Origin: Kiloniella litopenaei
Lineage (GTDB): Bacteria; Pseudomonadota; Alphaproteobacteria; Kiloniellales; Kiloniellaceae
Direction: 5' to 3'
NCBI RefSeq assembly: GCF_000982415.1
Contig: NZ_LANI01000019.1
Location: forward strand, 62,001-126,000
Length of the DNA: 64,000 bases
Shown: positions 25,250 through 34,358 of the stretch, piece after piece
How the letters are laid out: the number at the start of each line of letters is the position of its first letter
How positions within the stretch are numbered: the stretch's first letter is position 1
Position numbers and translations under genes: made by a program
Notes under the pieces: generated by a model
Databases searched by the model: none
The model's input: the letters and a program-made list of their open reading frames with translations, nothing else
Told to the model about the DNA's origin: nothing

Positions 25250-25951
25250 ATGAAATTTGACACTCCCCTTATCCCCGGAAAACTCATAAAAAGATATAAA
25301 CGCTTCCTGGCTGACGTAGAGCTGACGGACGGTTCAATAGTAACTGCGCACACGACCAATACAGGCTCAATGCTTGGACTTATCGAAGCAAATTCACACG
25401 TCTGGCTTTCAGAATCAGACAACCCGAAACGCAAGCTGAAATACACCTGGGAAATCGGGGCGGCGGGGAAAGCACCTGTGGGGGTTAACACGGCTATTCC
25501 CAATAAACTCGTCTTCGAAGAAATATCCTCGGGCAATATCCCGCTACTGACAGGCTATACAACAATCAAACGGGAAGTGAAGTACGGCCAGAACTCTCGT
25601 ATTGATGTCTTTCTGCAAGCCAAGGGAAAAGCTGATTGTTATGTCGAAATTAAATCCGTCACCCTAAGCAGAGAACCTGGAATCGCAGAGTTCCCGGACG
25701 CTGTTTCTGCCAGAGGCACAAAGCACCTTCAGGAGCTGGGGGACATGATAGAAGAAGGCCACAGAGCCGTCATGTTCTATCTTGCACAACGGAGTGATTG
25801 CACCCGTTTTGTTCCCGCCAAGGATATTGATCCTGTCTATGCTGACGCGCTGAAAGTCGCAATCACCCGTGGGGTTGAGGTTATCGCCTATGGCTGTAAT
25901 GTCACGCCAGAGGGAATTCACTTGGATAAGCCGCTAGAGCTAGGTATATAG
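25250..25951 (+). CDS. sfsA: SfsA (sugar fermentation stimulation protein A)
   Basis: The 233-aa protein has the full SfsA pattern: HTTNTGSMLGLIEANSHVWLS, CYVEIKSVTLS, FPDAVSARGTKHLQELGDM and VMFYLAQRSDCTRF. The core resembles a nuclease fold (EIK with Asp and Glu). Exact function is unsettled; the E. coli gene affects maltose use. AGAGGA precedes ATG 25250. It is followed by map, 79 bp downstream. Confidence 0.95.
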   Translation: MKFDTPLIPGKLIKRYKRFLADVELTDGSIVTAHTTNTGSMLGLIEANSHVWLSESDNPKRKLKYTWEIGAAGKAPVGVNTAIPNKLVFEEISSGNIPLLTGYTTIKREVKYGQNSRIDVFLQAKGKADCYVEIKSVTLSREPGIAEFPDAVSARGTKHLQELGDMIEEGHRAVMFYLAQRSDCTRFVPAKDIDPVYADALKVAITRGVEVIAYGCNVTPEGIHLDKPLELGI

Positions 25952-25975
25952 GCTTGAATGATCGTATTATAGATA

Positions 25976-26000
25976 CAATACGTAAATAAACGACGTATTG
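25976..26000. promoter_or_regulatory. Inverted repeat upstream of map
   Basis: CAATACGT (25976-25983) and ACGTATTG (25993-26000) form perfect 8-bp arms around 9 nt, between sfsA and map. It may be an operator or a small hairpin; no regulator is indicated. Confidence 0.4.
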
Positions 26001-26030
26001 ATAAGACACGCAAGAAATGGAAGAAATAAC

Positions 26031-26840
26031 GTGATCGACAATCTGACACGTGAAGAACGACAGTTTGTAACCTATACCGAAGAAGACTTTGCCGGCATGC
26101 GCAAAGCTGGGCGACTGGCTGCCGAAACTCTGGATTTTATTACACCTTATGTTCAACCAGGCGTTTCCACAGGCAAACTCAATGATCTCTGCCACGAGTT
26201 TATTACCTCGCATAACGCAGTTCCCGCACCGTTGAACTACAAGGGCTTTCCAAAATCAATCTGTACGTCCGTCAACCATGTTGTCTGTCATGGTATTCCC
26301 GGCGAAGACAAAATTTTGCGCGATGGCGATAGCCTTAACATTGATGTCACCGTGATCCTGGACGAATGGCATGGCGATACCAGTCGCATGTTTTTTGCTG
26401 GAAAACCAAATGTAAAAACCAAACGCCTTAGCGAAGTGACCTACGAATGTTTGTTACGTGGCATCGAAGTGGTTAAGCCCGGCGCAACACTTGGTGACAT
26501 TGGCCACGCCATTCAAACCTATGCCGAAGCCAACCGCTTTTCAGTCGTCGAAGATTTTTGCGGTCATGGCATTGGCCGCAGCTTCCACACTCCTCCAAGC
26601 GTTCTGCACTATGGACAAGCCGGCAAAGGGGCACGCCTGTTAGAGGGCATGATCTTTACGATTGAGCCCATGATTAACGGAGGCAAATATGCAGTCAAGG
26701 TCCTCAACGACGGCTGGACAGCTGTTACCAAAGACAAATCTCTCTCGATGCAATACGAACACACTCTCGGCGTAACAGCAGATGGATGCGAGATTTTCAC
26801 ACTTTCCCCCAAAGGCTGGCATAAGCCACCTTATGATTAA
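26031..26840 (+). CDS. map: Methionine aminopeptidase type I
   Basis: Removes N-terminal methionine from nascent proteins. The 269-aa protein starts at GTG 26031, with GGAAGAA 5 nt upstream; the longer TTG frame (25998) lacks a ribosome site. Metal and substrate residues are visible: NHVVCHGIPG, LNIDVTVILDEWHGDTSRMF (two Asp), GHGIGRSFHTPP (His) and MIFTIEPMIN (Glu), plus the final Glu in MQYEHTLGV. It is followed by radC. Confidence 0.95.
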   Translation: MIDNLTREERQFVTYTEEDFAGMRKAGRLAAETLDFITPYVQPGVSTGKLNDLCHEFITSHNAVPAPLNYKGFPKSICTSVNHVVCHGIPGEDKILRDGDSLNIDVTVILDEWHGDTSRMFFAGKPNVKTKRLSEVTYECLLRGIEVVKPGATLGDIGHAIQTYAEANRFSVVEDFCGHGIGRSFHTPPSVLHYGQAGKGARLLEGMIFTIEPMINGGKYAVKVLNDGWTAVTKDKSLSMQYEHTLGVTADGCEIFTLSPKGWHKPPYD

Positions 26841-26894
26841 AAGTTTTTAAATTGGGATACCTCCTCTTAAATCTGGACTGACTCAGGCATTGGT

Positions 26895-27578
26895 TTGAAA
26901 ACAGAAAAACCCCATTATCATGGTCATCGCGATAGATTGCGTCAGCGCCTGCTGGAAAAGGGCGCTGAAAGCTTCGCTGATTATGAAGTGCTTGAGTTCC
27001 TTCTCTTCGGAGTTAATCCCCGTGGCGACACAAAACCTCTGGCTAAAAAGCTAATTGAAACATTCGGGTCGCTGGCCGAGGTTTTTGCCGCCTCACCCGA
27101 TGAGTTAAAACAAGTGGCGGGCGTTGGCGATGCCGCAGCATCGCTTCTCAAGTTGATCCCCGAAGCAGCCCGGCGCCTGACCAAAGACGCTATTCTGGAA
27201 CAACCAGTCATTGATAGCTGGGATCGGCTTGTTGAATACTGCACGATTGTCATGGCCCGGGAAAAGATAGAACAGTTTCGGCTTCTTTTCCTCGACCGGA
27301 AAAATCGGTTGATTGCTGATGAAATTCAGCAAAAAGGCACAATCGACCACACACCCGTTTACCCGCGTGAGGTTGTTAAACGTGCGTTAGAACTCAGTGC
27401 CTCTGCCCTGATTATGGTGCACAACCACCCCAGTGGTGACCCATCACCATCGCAAGCGGATATCGCCATGACCAAAGAAGTCAAAGAAATTTGTGGAAAG
27501 CTTGGTATTGAACTTCACGACCATTTGATCATCAGCAAAACAGGTAACAGCAGCTTTCGACAACTCGGGCATCTGTAA
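26895..27578 (+). CDS. radC: RadC-family JAMM protein
   Basis: The 227-aa protein has the RadC arrangement: an N-terminal helix-hairpin-helix region (about residues 40-80: VFAASPDELKQVAGVGDAAA) and a JAB/MPN domain with VHNHPSGDPSPSQAD near residue 175. The TTG start at 26895 has a weak ribosome site. Role in repair is doubtful. It lies 54 bp after map. Confidence 0.92.
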   Translation: MKTEKPHYHGHRDRLRQRLLEKGAESFADYEVLEFLLFGVNPRGDTKPLAKKLIETFGSLAEVFAASPDELKQVAGVGDAAASLLKLIPEAARRLTKDAILEQPVIDSWDRLVEYCTIVMAREKIEQFRLLFLDRKNRLIADEIQQKGTIDHTPVYPREVVKRALELSASALIMVHNHPSGDPSPSQADIAMTKEVKEICGKLGIELHDHLIISKTGNSSFRQLGHL

Positions 27579-27712
27579 CCAATAAAACCTACTTAAAACA
27601 ACGATGACCCAGCCCGTAAAATTTCTCTGGCTAGGGCTGCGGACTTAAACAATACTGACCACGCACAAGCGTCTATAGTTTGTTAATGCCAGCAATCAGA
27701 GGAAAGCCTTCT

Positions 27713-28246
27713 ATGAGCACAGCCGTTATTGTTATTGATATGCAACAAGGACTGGTTGCCCCTATGCCACAGCCTTATCAAATAGCCGAGGTTATCAAAC
27801 ACATTAATCAAGTCACAGAGGAAGCAAGACAAAAGAAGATCCCTGTTTTTTTTGTCCATCACGAATCTCCAGAATCAATTGTGGAATATGAAAGTTCAGG
27901 CTGGCAACTTGCTGAAGGTCTCAAACAGAGCAAAGATGACAAAATAATCCGCAAAACCACACCGGATTCCTTTCTTCACACCAGTTTGGAAGCAGAACTA
28001 AAGTCATTAGGTGCAACAAAGCTGGTTATAACCGGTTATGCCACTGAGTTTTGTGTTGATACAACAATCAGAAGGGCGGCAGGCTTGGGATATGATATAA
28101 CTCTTGTTGCTGACGCTCATACAACCCACGACAAAGAACATGCCTCAGCCGAAAAAATCAGGGCGCATCACAATGCAACTCTGCCCAACATAACAAGTTT
28201 TGGCTCTCAAATTACGGCAGTTTCTTTATCCGAATTAACCCTCTGA
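27713..28246 (+). CDS. Isochorismatase-like cysteine hydrolase
   Basis: The 177-aa protein carries the triad of the family: Asp in VIVIDMQQGLV (about residue 9), Lys in IIRKTTPDSF and the nucleophile Cys in ATEFCVDTTIRRA (about residue 116). Such enzymes hydrolyse nicotinamide, carbamoyl or isochorismate-like substrates; the exact one is open. I chose ATG 27713 because AGAGGA lies 9 nt upstream. Confidence 0.9.
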   Translation: MSTAVIVIDMQQGLVAPMPQPYQIAEVIKHINQVTEEARQKKIPVFFVHHESPESIVEYESSGWQLAEGLKQSKDDKIIRKTTPDSFLHTSLEAELKSLGATKLVITGYATEFCVDTTIRRAAGLGYDITLVADAHTTHDKEHASAEKIRAHHNATLPNITSFGSQITAVSLSELTL

Positions 28247-28301
28247 TACAGATAAATTACTCCACGAACATTAGAAGTTCTGCGGCATATTCCTGACAAA
28301 T

Positions 28302-28340
28302 AAAAGGCAGAAAGGATAATTACAAACCTTTCTGCCTTTT
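28302..28340. terminator. Bidirectional terminator
   Basis: AAAAGGCAGAAAGG (28302-28315) pairs perfectly with CCTTTCTGCCTTTT (28327-28340), separating the isochorismatase-like gene from the convergent membrane-protein gene. Confidence 0.88.
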
Positions 28341-28392
28341 ATTGTATATCGTCCCTTTTAATAAGGGATTTTTCAAAAATCAGGCGATCAAC

Positions 28393-29133
28393 TTATTGGG
28401 CCTTAACCTGACGCAAACGATACCAGAAAGAAAAGAGATAGAAGAACAGGAAACAAGCGACATAAAATTCGCTAAGCTCGTTCAAATCCATATCAAAGTA
28501 CATATGCTCGTCTAACCGAGTCCATTTCTGGAACAGCTGCCGGAGTACGCGGCTGATAAGGCAATAAATGGTTACAGGCAAACCGACAACAGTCGGGAAA
28601 AGCCAATAGAGCGCACTTCCCATAGCTGGCTTTGCCATATATCCAAATTTGATAATTAACGGAATAACAATTGTTCCGATCGCCATTCCGATCATGATAA
28701 TTGATTTTATTGTCGTATCATGACCGTTAAGCGTATTGTGGAAATTGGTCTCATTATGGTCGTTAATGGCAGCCAAGCCTTCTGGCGTTTCCCATTGGAA
28801 CCAATGTTGCCCCCAGCTCGCTTCCTCACCCGCAGCAATGAACACTGCAATCGTACAAAGCATCAGCCAATGGCCAAGATATTTCGACGGTAGGTTGGCA
28901 CGCATACGCCAAGCCAAAAAGCCAAAAACAACTGCTGGCACCAACAGAACAAAAGCAGCATTTTCAACAATACCGCGCCGTTCGCTCTCAATATAGTATT
29001 CGTACTCTGCCCAATCCGGGAAAATTGTACGCCCGATAACCATCACGACAACCATTAACAATGGCATCCACATCCAATAAAGCTTGGAAAAGTCAGTTAG
29101 GTTATCAGCATTATTTGCTGAATTTTGTGTCAC
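28393..29133 (-). CDS. Multi-pass membrane protein with EEASWGQ motif
   Basis: The 246-aa protein has about six hydrophobic helices. A striking conserved-looking stretch follows helix 3: AAGEEASWGQHWFQWETPEG and then NDHNETNFHNTLNGH, which combines two Glu, Trp and several His/Asn near the membrane face. I recall similar EExSWGQ segments in uncharacterised bacterial membrane proteins, but cannot name a family. Start is GTG 29133. Function unknown; the polar motif hints at an enzyme acting at the membrane. Confidence 0.82.
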   Translation of the reverse strand: MTQNSANNADNLTDFSKLYWMWMPLLMVVVMVIGRTIFPDWAEYEYYIESERRGIVENAAFVLLVPAVVFGFLAWRMRANLPSKYLGHWLMLCTIAVFIAAGEEASWGQHWFQWETPEGLAAINDHNETNFHNTLNGHDTTIKSIIMIGMAIGTIVIPLIIKFGYMAKPAMGSALYWLFPTVVGLPVTIYCLISRVLRQLFQKWTRLDEHMYFDMDLNELSEFYVACFLFFYLFSFWYRLRQVKAQ

Positions 29134-29426
29134 ATCCGCCTCAATGAATTTTTCATTAAATTTTTATGGTCAGGGGCTATAGCACAAGAAACGGGTTGTT
29201 AAAAGGCAGAGGTAAAAAGACATAAGGTTGCATGTATAGACCACAGTTCTCATCAAATCAGGCTAAGCTCGTAACGACAACAAATACTATAGTCAGGAAG
29301 AAAGAATAGGATAAATTCACTATAACGGTTGACAGAAGCTGACAACTTCGCTTGTTTCACCCTGAGATTGTTGGCAGTAAAAATTTGCCATGACTTTGTG
29401 CACTTTCCCAAAGGAACAAAAGCACC

Positions 29427-30818
29427 ATGATCCCGCGTTATAGTCGCCCAGAAATGACTTCAATCTGGGAAGCAGAAAATAAATTCCGTATCTGGTTTGA
29501 AATTGAAGCTCATGCTTGTGACGCCCAGGCGTCTCTGGGTGTTATCCCAAAAGAAGCAGCCGCCGTTATTTGGGAAAAAGGTCAAAAGCCATATACCCCA
29601 GAACGCATCGCGCGGATTGATGAAATCGAGGTCGAGGTCAAACACGACGTAATCGCTTTCTTGACGGAACTTGCCGAAAACGTTGGTGAAGAATCCAGAT
29701 TTGTACATCAGGGCATGACATCTTCGGATGTATTAGACACATGTTTGTCTGTGCAAATGTCACAGGCCGCAGATATTTTGCTTTCTGATATGGACCGCTT
29801 GCTTGCCGCCTTGGAAAAACGTGCCAAAGAAACCAAGCACATGGCTTGCATTGGTCGTTCCCACGGCATCCATGCTGAACCTGTGACCATGGGCCTTAAG
29901 TTTGCCCGTTTCTACGCCGAGATGGATCGAAATAAAAAACGTCTGCAACAGGCGCGTGATGAGATTGCAACCTGTGCTATTTCCGGTGCAGTCGGTACCT
30001 TTGCCAATGTTGACCCATCTGTTGAAGAGCATGTCGCCAATAAGATGGGTCTGACGCCTGAGCCAATTTCAACGCAGGTCATCCCTCGCGATCGCCATGC
30101 AAATTATTTTGCTGTTCTGGGTATCATCGCTTCTTCCGTAGAAAACATTGCCACTGAAATTCGCCATCTACAGCGCACAGAAGTCCGCGAAGCACAGGAA
30201 TATTTCGCACCAGGCCAAAAAGGCTCTTCTGCGATGCCGCACAAACGCAACCCAATTCTGACCGAGAATCTGACCGGGTTGGCCCGTATCGTTCGTTCCG
30301 CGGTTACACCAGCGCTTGAAAATGTCGCGCTGTGGCACGAACGAGATATTTCGCACTCATCTGTCGAACGTATGATCGGTCCTGATGCCACTGTAACGCT
30401 GGATTTTGCTCTTAACCGTCTTGCTGGTACCATCGAAAAGCTTGTGGTTTACCCACAGAATATGCTGGATCACATGAATAACTTTGGCGGTATTCACGAT
30501 GCCCAGCGTGTTCTTTTATATCTCACACAAAACGACGTCAGTCGCGAAGATGCCTATCGTATCGTTCAGCGCAATGCCATGCGCGTTTGGAAAAGCTATG
30601 GTATTGACCCCGACAATCCGGATTCACCAGCGGAACTGGACGCTGTAGAAAAAGAAGCGCAAGAGCACGATAATCGCTTCTTCTTCTTTATGTCCAAAGA
30701 CGAAGGTCTGATGGAAATTTTGAGCGTGGAAAAACTCAGTAAACTTCTGGATGAGGATTCCATCAGCTATCACACCAAAAATGTAGATCGTATTTTCGAA
30801 CGTATTTTTGGGAAGTAA
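29427..30818 (+). CDS. purB: Adenylosuccinate lyase
   Basis: Acts twice in purine synthesis, on SAICAR and on adenylosuccinate. The 463-aa protein has the lyase superfamily signature GSSAMPHKRNP near residue 265, TSSDVLDT near 95 (catalytic-region Ser/Thr) and IGRSHGIHAEP near 145 (catalytic His). Single-gene unit ended by a strong terminator, upstream of the purSQL operon but separated by three other genes. Confidence 0.97.
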   Translation: MIPRYSRPEMTSIWEAENKFRIWFEIEAHACDAQASLGVIPKEAAAVIWEKGQKPYTPERIARIDEIEVEVKHDVIAFLTELAENVGEESRFVHQGMTSSDVLDTCLSVQMSQAADILLSDMDRLLAALEKRAKETKHMACIGRSHGIHAEPVTMGLKFARFYAEMDRNKKRLQQARDEIATCAISGAVGTFANVDPSVEEHVANKMGLTPEPISTQVIPRDRHANYFAVLGIIASSVENIATEIRHLQRTEVREAQEYFAPGQKGSSAMPHKRNPILTENLTGLARIVRSAVTPALENVALWHERDISHSSVERMIGPDATVTLDFALNRLAGTIEKLVVYPQNMLDHMNNFGGIHDAQRVLLYLTQNDVSREDAYRIVQRNAMRVWKSYGIDPDNPDSPAELDAVEKEAQEHDNRFFFFMSKDEGLMEILSVEKLSKLLDEDSISYHTKNVDRIFERIFGK

Positions 30819-30837
30819 TAAAGTCATTGTACTGTAC

Positions 30838-30866
30838 AAAAGAGCCCCTTTTGGGGCTCTTTTTTG
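30838..30866 (+). terminator. Terminator of purB
   Basis: AGAGCCCC (30841-30848) pairs with GGGGCTCT (30853-30860), then TTTTTT. With flanking A/T pairs it is bidirectional. Confidence 0.9.
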
Positions 30867-30890
30867 TGTGAACCTTGTTTCTGAACAAGC

Positions 30891-31211
30891 TTATTCGTTT
30901 TTTACAGCCTCTATAGCCTGAAGCATAAAGTCCTGAATTTGTCTCTCTATACGATGTTCAGACTTATGCACACCATGACGATTAAAATCGTCGACAATCT
31001 TCACTTGTAAGCGATCACGCCCTGTATCCTTTATATGCAGTTCAACCAACTCTTCTGCATATTTCTCGGCATCACTCTTGGAAAGCTCCATTAAGTCGCC
31101 GGCCCAAAGCCCCACTAATCTATTACGACGTATTTTTGCTTTAAAGAGGATATTTTGCTCATGCTTAAACTTGTTTTCATGAGCTTCTTTCAATTCCTGT
31201 AATGCGTCCAT
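30891..31211 (-). CDS. DUF1476 protein (ATP synthase zeta-inhibitor family), copy 1
   Basis: The 106-aa, helix-rich, highly charged protein matches the DUF1476 / F1-ATPase zeta-subunit pattern: KFKHEQNILFKAKIRRNRLVG, then LWAGDLM and a C-terminal helix with HRIERQIQDF. The zeta subunit inhibits F1-ATPase hydrolysis in Paracoccus through its N-terminus. It lies 193 bp downstream of a second copy on the same strand. It is the more divergent copy. Confidence 0.88.
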   Translation of the reverse strand: MDALQELKEAHENKFKHEQNILFKAKIRRNRLVGLWAGDLMELSKSDAEKYAEELVELHIKDTGRDRLQVKIVDDFNRHGVHKSEHRIERQIQDFMLQAIEAVKNE

Positions 31212-31345
31212 ATTTACATTTCCCTGAAAGATACTGAAATATACCTGTATCGTTCAGTATAGCTGCAACTTAATAACCAAAAGTTTATTACTCCAGCTTT
31301 TGGCTATCTATTCAGGAATTTTATAAAATAATACACTCAAAACCA

Positions 31346-31375
31346 AAAAGGAGCTATCAATAGAAAGCTCCTTTT
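31346..31375 (-). terminator. Terminator between the two DUF1476 genes
   Basis: AAAAGGAGCT (31346-31355) pairs perfectly with AGCTCCTTTT (31366-31375), so the two copies are probably separate transcription units. Confidence 0.8.
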
Positions 31376-31404
31376 ACATAACCCTATAAACAAAATTTCG
31401 GGTG

Positions 31405-31725
31405 CTACTCGCTCATAAGCTGCTTTTTGGCTTCTTCCATTAACTCAGCCATTTGCCGCTCCAGCTGATGTACGGATTTATCAACATTACGGCTTTGAAA
31501 ATCCTTGAGAACTTTTTGCTTCACGTCCTCGTCACCAGGCTCAATCAAATCTGCCTTGATAACAGTCTTTGCATATTCTTCAGCAGCATCCCCTGTGAGT
31601 CCCATCAGGTCAGCCGCCCAAAGCCCAAGCAGTTTATTACGGCGCGCTTCTGTTTTGAACCGCAACTCTTCATCGTGCTGGTATTTGTCTTCAAATGCCT
31701 TTTCGCGGTCACTAATGTTCGTCAT
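31405..31725 (-). CDS. DUF1476 protein (ATP synthase zeta-inhibitor family), copy 2
   Basis: The 106-aa protein from ATG 31725 (AGGAG upstream) is a paralogue of copy 1: ISDREKAFEDKYQHDEELRF, ARRNKLLGLWAADLMGLTGD and KSVHQLERQMAELM. Its N-terminus, DREKAFEDKY, is close to the canonical zeta-subunit inhibitory start, so it is the likelier functional inhibitor. DUF1476 genes commonly sit by the purine operon in alphaproteobacteria. Confidence 0.9.
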   Translation of the reverse strand: MTNISDREKAFEDKYQHDEELRFKTEARRNKLLGLWAADLMGLTGDAAEEYAKTVIKADLIEPGDEDVKQKVLKDFQSRNVDKSVHQLERQMAELMEEAKKQLMSE

Positions 31726-31904
31726 AAAACAAAGACTCCTTGCCTGAACTGAATTGTTATTCTTGAATTTAAACCAAACGATTATTCTAATCCGCAATCA
31801 GCTTATTTAATAACTGAAAGCTATTCAACGAACCATCTGTTATATATTTTGTCACACCCCTTCACTTCTGCAAGGGAAACTCGTTAATTATATTAATATA
31901 ATTA

Positions 31905-31939
31905 CATTTTATAGCAGGAACCCATTTTATAGTAGGAAC
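31905..31939. repeat. Tandem duplication including the ribosome site of the NRDE gene
   Basis: A 17-bp unit (CATTTTATAGCAGGAAC, second copy with T for C) occurs at 31905-31921 and 31923-31939. The second copy carries the AGGA used by the downstream gene; the first is a spare. Confidence 0.8.
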
Positions 31940-31940
31940 A

Positions 31941-32696
31941 ATGTGTACCGTTACCCTCCTCTCTCGACCCGGTCATAAATGGCCCCTTTTATTTGCAGGC
32001 AATAGAGACGAAATGAATAATCGTCCCTGGCTTCCCCCCAGACGTCATTGGGATGACCGACCTGAGATTGTAGCTGGCTTAGATGAACTTGCCGGAGGTA
32101 CCTGGCTGGGGGTAAATGATTATGGTCTTCTCTCATGTGTCTTAAACCGTAAGGGAAGCTTGGGCACACAAGACGACAAACGCAGCCGAGGTGAACTGGT
32201 TCTTGAAGCTTTGGATCACGCGGATTCTTACGATGCAGCAATGGCACTTGCTGATTTAAATACCGCAGCCTATAGAAGCTTTAATCTAATCGTTGCCGAT
32301 TATAAAAAAGCTTTCTGGTTGCGCAATGACACAGAAAATGGCCCCGGCGCAGTCGAAGTTTTTCCCATCCCCAAAGGTGTTTTTATGATTACCGCTGGTG
32401 ACGGGAATGACGACAGTCCTCGTATTGCAGCTCACAAACAAGATTTTGAAAATGCTATCCCTGATATAGATACAAATGACTGGTCTGGCTGGAAAGAAAT
32501 TCTGGCACGCAAAAATAATGATCCAAAGACAGCAATGACCGTTGAAACCGAAACAGGATTTGAAACCAGTTCCTCTTCTCTTATCGCCCTTCCTGCTCCC
32601 GAGACCACGACAGATTCAGGGACTCCAGAAAAAATAAAATGGTGGTTTGCCAATGGGAAACCCAGCGATGTTTCCTTTGAAGAAGTGCAGATATAA
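31941..32696 (+). CDS. NRDE (TANGO2-like) protein
   Basis: The 251-aa protein begins MCTVTLL and contains FAGNRDEMNNRPW near residue 19 (the NRDE motif), GGTWLGVNDYGL and FNLIVADYKKAFWL. It belongs to the NRDE/TANGO2 family, linked in eukaryotes to haem or lipid handling. Function in bacteria is not settled. Cys2 could be an N-terminal nucleophile after Met removal. It sits between the DUF1476 genes and purS. Confidence 0.88.
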   Translation: MCTVTLLSRPGHKWPLLFAGNRDEMNNRPWLPPRRHWDDRPEIVAGLDELAGGTWLGVNDYGLLSCVLNRKGSLGTQDDKRSRGELVLEALDHADSYDAAMALADLNTAAYRSFNLIVADYKKAFWLRNDTENGPGAVEVFPIPKGVFMITAGDGNDDSPRIAAHKQDFENAIPDIDTNDWSGWKEILARKNNDPKTAMTVETETGFETSSSSLIALPAPETTTDSGTPEKIKWWFANGKPSDVSFEEVQI

Positions 32697-33324
32697 AACC
32701 AACCAAGATAACTCAAGCAGAAAAATACCAGATAAATAAACACCCCTTCAATCAGAATGACATGCAATATTAAGCAGTTAATCCTGTTAAAACCCAAAGA
32801 GCTTGTTTTCAACAAATTCTATCTGATTGAGAAAGGCAAAGTGGGATTGTTTTCTATAGCATAGGCTGCTATATGGACCGCGAATGTATAGGAATGGAAA
32901 CAAACCCCCATCCTTTGTTATCTCTTTCTGGGTAGAAGCCCAAAGGACTGAGCGAATGCCAGGCAAGCCACATTTCAAAGGCAAACCATTGGCCTCTTTA
33001 ACAGGCGTATTATCTTATCGCCTGCCATCCTTGCCTGTCGGCTTTGGGCCGATCCAGTCGCGTCAAGTCCGATCGCATCAATTGATGCACAGTTTTTGCA
33101 AATCCTCAGTGACATTATCCAGCGGATTAAGACACACACTAATCCTGTCTGTCATGGCATGTCTTGGTATGTCATCGGGTAAGACTGTAAATGAAATCTG
33201 GGCCTAAAGGTCCATTGTAGCGGGGGCCTTTAAAAGGTCCCCAAGTTGTTTAAACGAAAGTAGCCTATCAGAAGCCAATAAAAGAAAACGGCTTCTGTTC
33301 GCAACTGAATAATGGAGAATACGG
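32697..33324. other. 628-bp gap upstream of purS, rich in hairpins
   Basis: No convincing coding region: the 107-codon frame at 32884-33207 shows no family resemblance. The part 32955-33245 holds several inverted repeats: CAGGCAAG/CTTGCCTG (32960-32967/33030-33037), CAGGCG/CGCCTG (33002-33007/33019-33024), TCGGC/GCCGA near 33038, the 14-bp palindrome GCATCAATTGATGC (33075-33088), GGATTA/TAATCC (33124-33129/33140-33145) and a GC-rich hairpin near 33220-33240. It could be a structured RNA or the decayed site of purC, which is often found here in relatives. Confidence 0.4.
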
Positions 33325-33567
33325 GTGAAAGCGCGCATCCATGTCACTCTGAAAAACGGAGTCCTAGATCCCCAAGGCAAAGCGATTGAACACACACTGG
33401 GCTCTTTGGGCTTTGATGGTGTTAACGAAGCACGTCAGGGAAAATTCATCGAACTTGATATTCAAGAGACTGATGAAGCAAAAGCACGCGAAACCGTTAC
33501 AGCCATGTGCGAAAAGCTTTTGGCAAACACTGTGATCGAAAACTATTCCATCGATCTGGAACAGTAA
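33325..33567 (+). CDS. purS: PurS subunit of FGAM synthase
   Basis: PurS links PurQ and PurL in the three-part phosphoribosylformylglycinamidine synthase. The 80-aa protein has the family pattern RIHVTLKNGVLDPQGKAIEHTLG and GKFIELDI. The GTG start at 33325 has GGAG 7 nt upstream. First gene of the purS-purQ-purL unit. Confidence 0.95.
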   Translation: MKARIHVTLKNGVLDPQGKAIEHTLGSLGFDGVNEARQGKFIELDIQETDEAKARETVTAMCEKLLANTVIENYSIDLEQ

Positions 33568-33656
33568 GTTCGTGCTTTTGCGGAAACAAATTTCTGCAAT
33601 CACGACCAAAGATCTGTAATGGCTTACTGTAATTTCAAACTACGAGGAACTAGCCA

Positions 33657-34346
33657 ATGAAAGCGGCGGTTATCGTTTTCCCAGGATCCAACTGTGACCG
33701 AGACATTCAGGTCGCATTGCGTCAATCCATGGGATCTGAACCCCAGATGGTCTGGCATAAAGATGCCGACTTTGATGATGTTGATCTAATTTGCCTGCCT
33801 GGCGGATTTTCCTATGGCGACTATCTTCGCTGTGGTGCCATGTCAGCGAAATCACCCGTTATGAAAGAAGTTGTTGCCCGCGCCAACAAAGGCGTCCCTG
33901 TTCTTGGTATCTGTAATGGTTTTCAGATCCTGACAGAATGCGGCCTTGTTCCTGGCGCCCTTATGCGTAATAGCAACCTCAAATTCGTCTGCCGGGACGT
34001 TCATCTCAAAGTAGAGCGCAACGACACAGTCTTCACAAAACAATATCAGGCAGGACAAAACATCCGTATCCCTGTTGCCCACCACGATGGAAACTACTTC
34101 GTGGATGCAGACGGCTTAAAAGCCTTGGAAGACAACGGACAAGTCGCTTTCCGCTACAGCGCCGAAGATGGTAGCGTTAGCGATGCAAGCAACCCCAACG
34201 GCTCTCTCAATAATATTGCAGGCGTTTATAACAGCAAAGGCAATGTTCTTGGCATGATGCCCCACCCTGAACGCCTTTGCGAAGATGTTCTTGGTGGTAC
34301 AGACGGGCGTCCCATGTTTGACAGCCTTGTTGCGGCCCTTTCATAA
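33657..34346 (+). CDS. purQ: PurQ, glutaminase subunit of FGAM synthase
   Basis: Supplies ammonia from glutamine to PurL. The 229-aa class I amidotransferase has the nucleophile Cys in [10 protein letters not shown] near residue 86 and the His-Glu pair in MMPHPERL near 200. It opens with [13 protein letters not shown]. It lies 89 bp after purS and 12 bp before purL. Confidence 0.97.
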   Translation: MKAAVIVFPGSNCDRDIQVALRQSMGSEPQMVWHKDADFDDVDLICLPGGFSYGDYLRCGAMSAKSPVMKEVVARANKGVPVLGICNGFQILTECGLVPGALMRNSNLKFVCRDVHLKVERNDTVFTKQYQAGQNIRIPVAHHDGNYFVDADGLKALEDNGQVAFRYSAEDGSVSDASNPNGSLNNIAGVYNSKGNVLGMMPHPERLCEDVLGGTDGRPMFDSLVAALS

Positions 34347-34358
34347 GGTGATAATAAA

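Noticed and set aside
32884-33207. 107-codon frame in the gap upstream of purS
   Set aside because: Composition and repeats look non-coding, and it resembles neither PurC nor any known family.
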